This document shows positions 4,890 through 6,337 of a DNA stretch of 6,337 bases, one piece after another. The translations under genes were made by a program, and so were the position numbers. The notes under the pieces were generated by a model that was given only the letters and a program-made list of their open reading frames with translations, was not told where the DNA came from and made no database searches. The stretch is from NCBI GenBank assembly GCA_002451555.1, contig DKCU01000006.1, positions 84,263 through 90,599 of the forward strand, read 5' to 3'. This stretch comes from Candidatus Segatella albertsiae. GTDB lineage: Bacteria; Bacteroidota; Bacteroidia; Bacteroidales; Bacteroidaceae. Position 1 is the first letter of the stretch, and the number at the start of each line of letters is the position of its first letter.

Positions 4890-6305
4890 ATGTTAGCAAG
4901 TCCTAAAGCGCTTTGGGACAATTGTCTTGCGCTCATCCGCGAGAGTGTCTCCGAGCAACATTATAATACGTGGTTTAAGCCCATAGTCTTTGAGTCTTAC
5001 AAACCTGCAACAAAGACATTGTTGGTGAGGGTTCCGAGTACTTTCTTTTATGAGTACTTGGAAGCTAACTTTGTGGATTTGCTGAGCAAGGTTCTCCATC
5101 GTAATTTTGGTGAGGGTATTCGCTTGACTTATCGTGTGGTGGTGGTCAAGGATGCTCCAGGTGGAACGACTCCTTTGCCTTTGGATCCCGACGATGCCAA
5201 TGAGCAGAGATTGCATGCTCATCAAGGTGCCAATGCTTCTGCTGAAGGTGGTGATAATGCCCAACAGGAGGATATTGACACCCAGCTTGACCCAAAATTG
5301 ACCTTTAATAATTATATGGAAGGAGAGAGCAACAAACTTCCACGTTCGGTCGGTTTGTCCATAGCGGAGCATCCCAATAATACGCAGTTCAATCCACTGT
5401 TTATTTACGGACCTTCGGGAAGTGGCAAGACGCACTTGGTCAATGCCATCGGTGTGAAAACGAAGCAGATGTATCCTCAGAAGCGTGTGCTTTATGTGAG
5501 TGCCCGTCTCTTCCAGACTCAATATACGGATGCCGTGCTGCATAATGCAAGCAATGACTTCATCAACTTCTATCAGTCTATAGATATGCTGATTGTGGAT
5601 GATATTCAGGATTGGGCTGGAAAGGCGAAGACTTTGAATACGTTCTTCCATATTTTCAATCATCTCTTCCGCAATGGCAAGCGCATCATCTTGGCTAGCG
5701 ACCGCCCTCCAGTGGATTTGAAGGATGTGCCAGACCGCCTGTTGACTCGTTTCTCTTGTGGTTTGGTCTGTGAGTTGGAAAAACCTAACATCCAACTCTG
5801 TGTGGATATCTTGAGTAATAAGATTCGTCGTGATGGCTTGAAAATCTCAAAGGAGGTGGTAAGTTTCATCGCCCAGACTTGTAATGGTAGCGTGCGTGAC
5901 TTGCAGGGAGCCATCAATGGCTTGTTGGCTTATAGCATCGTATATAATAGTAGCATCGATATCAGATTGGCTGAACGTGTCATCAAACGTGCTGTCAAGG
6001 TCGATGACAAGCCTTTGACTATTGATGACATCGTAGAGAAGGTTTGCACTCATTATAATGTGACAACGGCAGCTGTGAACAGCAAGAGCCGTAAGCGTGA
6101 ATATGTGGTGGCAAGGCAGGTGACCATGTATTTGGCACAGAAGTTCACCAAGATGCCTGCTTCTCGCATCGGCAAACTCGTTGGTAATCGTGATCATAGC
6201 ACAGTTATCCACAGTTGCTCAAAAGTAGAGGAGAGGCTGAAAGTAGATGCTGTTTTCAGTGATGAAATCATGAGTATAGAAAACTCGTTTAAGCTAAAGG
6301 CGTAG
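4890..6305 (+). CDS. dnaA: Chromosomal replication initiator protein DnaA
   Basis: DnaA binds DnaA boxes, oligomerises with ATP and opens the origin. All four domains are present in 471 residues. Domain I (1-86) has the LWDNCLALI, YNTWFKPI and LLVRVPSTFFYEYLEANF segments. Domain II (about 87-135) is a low-complexity linker rich in D, A, N, Q and H. The AAA+ core has Walker A GPSGSGKTH (174-182), Walker B MLIVDDIQ (233-240), sensor 1 IILASDRPP (266-274), an arginine-finger region RLLTRFSCGL (283-292) and sensor 2 GSVRDLQGAI (333-342, R336). Domain IV (about 373-471) ends with the box-binding signature NRDHSTVIHSC (433-443). The start at 4890 gives the usual domain I N-terminus; an upstream in-frame TTG (4836) would fall about 8 nt from the -7 element and adds unrelated residues. 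The gene has its own promoter and no obvious partner within the window. Confidence 0.98.
   Translation: MLASPKALWDNCLALIRESVSEQHYNTWFKPIVFESYKPATKTLLVRVPSTFFYEYLEANFVDLLSKVLHRNFGEGIRLTYRVVVVKDAPGGTTPLPLDPDDANEQRLHAHQGANASAEGGDNAQQEDIDTQLDPKLTFNNYMEGESNKLPRSVGLSIAEHPNNTQFNPLFIYGPSGSGKTHLVNAIGVKTKQMYPQKRVLYVSARLFQTQYTDAVLHNASNDFINFYQSIDMLIVDDIQDWAGKAKTLNTFFHIFNHLFRNGKRIILASDRPPVDLKDVPDRLLTRFSCGLVCELEKPNIQLCVDILSNKIRRDGLKISKEVVSFIAQTCNGSVRDLQGAINGLLAYSIVYNSSIDIRLAERVIKRAVKVDDKPLTIDDIVEKVCTHYNVTTAAVNSKSRKREYVVARQVTMYLAQKFTKMPASRIGKLVGNRDHSTVIHSCSKVEERLKVDAVFSDEIMSIENSFKLKA
6205..6213 (+). promoter_or_regulatory. Perfect DnaA box inside the dnaA coding sequence
   Basis: TTATCCACA is an exact consensus box within the codons for V439-I440-H441-S442, the end of the domain IV signature. 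It may bind DnaA, or simply be the codon choice for VIHS (GTT ATC CAC AGT). A one-mismatch box (TGTGGATAT, 5801-5809) lies further upstream in the gene. Confidence 0.5.
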
Positions 6306-6317
6306 AAAACTTTGAAA

Positions 6318-6337
6318 GGTAAAAAAGTAAAAAGGTA
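6318..6337. repeat. Start of a GTAAAAA-type short tandem repeat
   Basis: GTA recurs at 6319, 6327 and 6335, separated by A-runs (GTAAAAAA, GTAAAAAG, GTA), an imperfect 8-bp period. It begins 13 bp after the dnaA stop codon and is cut by the window edge, so its length is unknown. Confidence 0.4.

Noticed and set aside
4893..5795. Minus-strand 300-codon frame within dnaA
   Set aside because: Antisense shadow of the AAA+ coding region; no family features.

Overview
The window looks like chromosomal core DNA from a member of the Bacteroidales, most likely a Prevotella/Segatella-type organism. Three promoters match the Bacteroidetes pattern (-33 TTTG, about 20 bp, -7 TAnnTTTG) and two of them share an identical 13-mer. 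Most genes lack a Shine-Dalgarno sequence. The protein versions (DnaA with a GPSGSGKTH Walker A, an amidase with a SPOR-like tail, an MCE protein ending in HPKRYVHFSVFG) also have a Bacteroidales character. The genus is an inference from pattern recognition, not from a search.

Layout. Positions 1-118 hold an array of GC-rich palindromes built on the core GCCCTTTCAGGGC, a REP-like intergenic repeat. A minus-strand FMN nitroreductase-family gene follows (177-917). The divergent intergenic region (918-1163) contains a second repeat type, a 20-bp direct repeat flanking an imperfect palindrome, plus the promoter of the next gene. On the plus strand come a 222-residue protein that looks like a free-standing C-terminal (NrdJb/TSCPD-like) piece of class II ribonucleotide reductase (1164-1832) and folB (1819-2202). 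These two overlap by 14 bp, and folB has a strong Shine-Dalgarno inside the upstream gene. A secreted zinc-dependent N-acetylmuramoyl-L-alanine amidase (2255-3547) and a single-pass MlaD/MCE-family protein (3594-4493) follow and are probably co-transcribed. A long hairpin at 4567-4619 closes this unit.

The 396-bp gap before dnaA (4494-4889) is AT-rich. It carries three TGTTTCAC/GTGAAACA octamers, one perfect DnaA box, a TTAATTAATTAATT palindrome and a consensus promoter. dnaA (4890-6305) is complete, and a second perfect DnaA box lies inside its own coding sequence, exactly where the DNA-binding signature is encoded. The gap could be a dnaA autoregulatory region, and possibly part of an origin.

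The plus-strand genes share a growth and division theme: nucleotide and folate metabolism, septal peptidoglycan hydrolysis, envelope lipid transport and replication initiation. I see no defence system, prophage, CRISPR array, transposase or RNA gene. The points most worth following up are the orphan ribonucleotide-reductase domain, the DnaA-box and parS-half-site arrangement, and the two intergenic repeat families.
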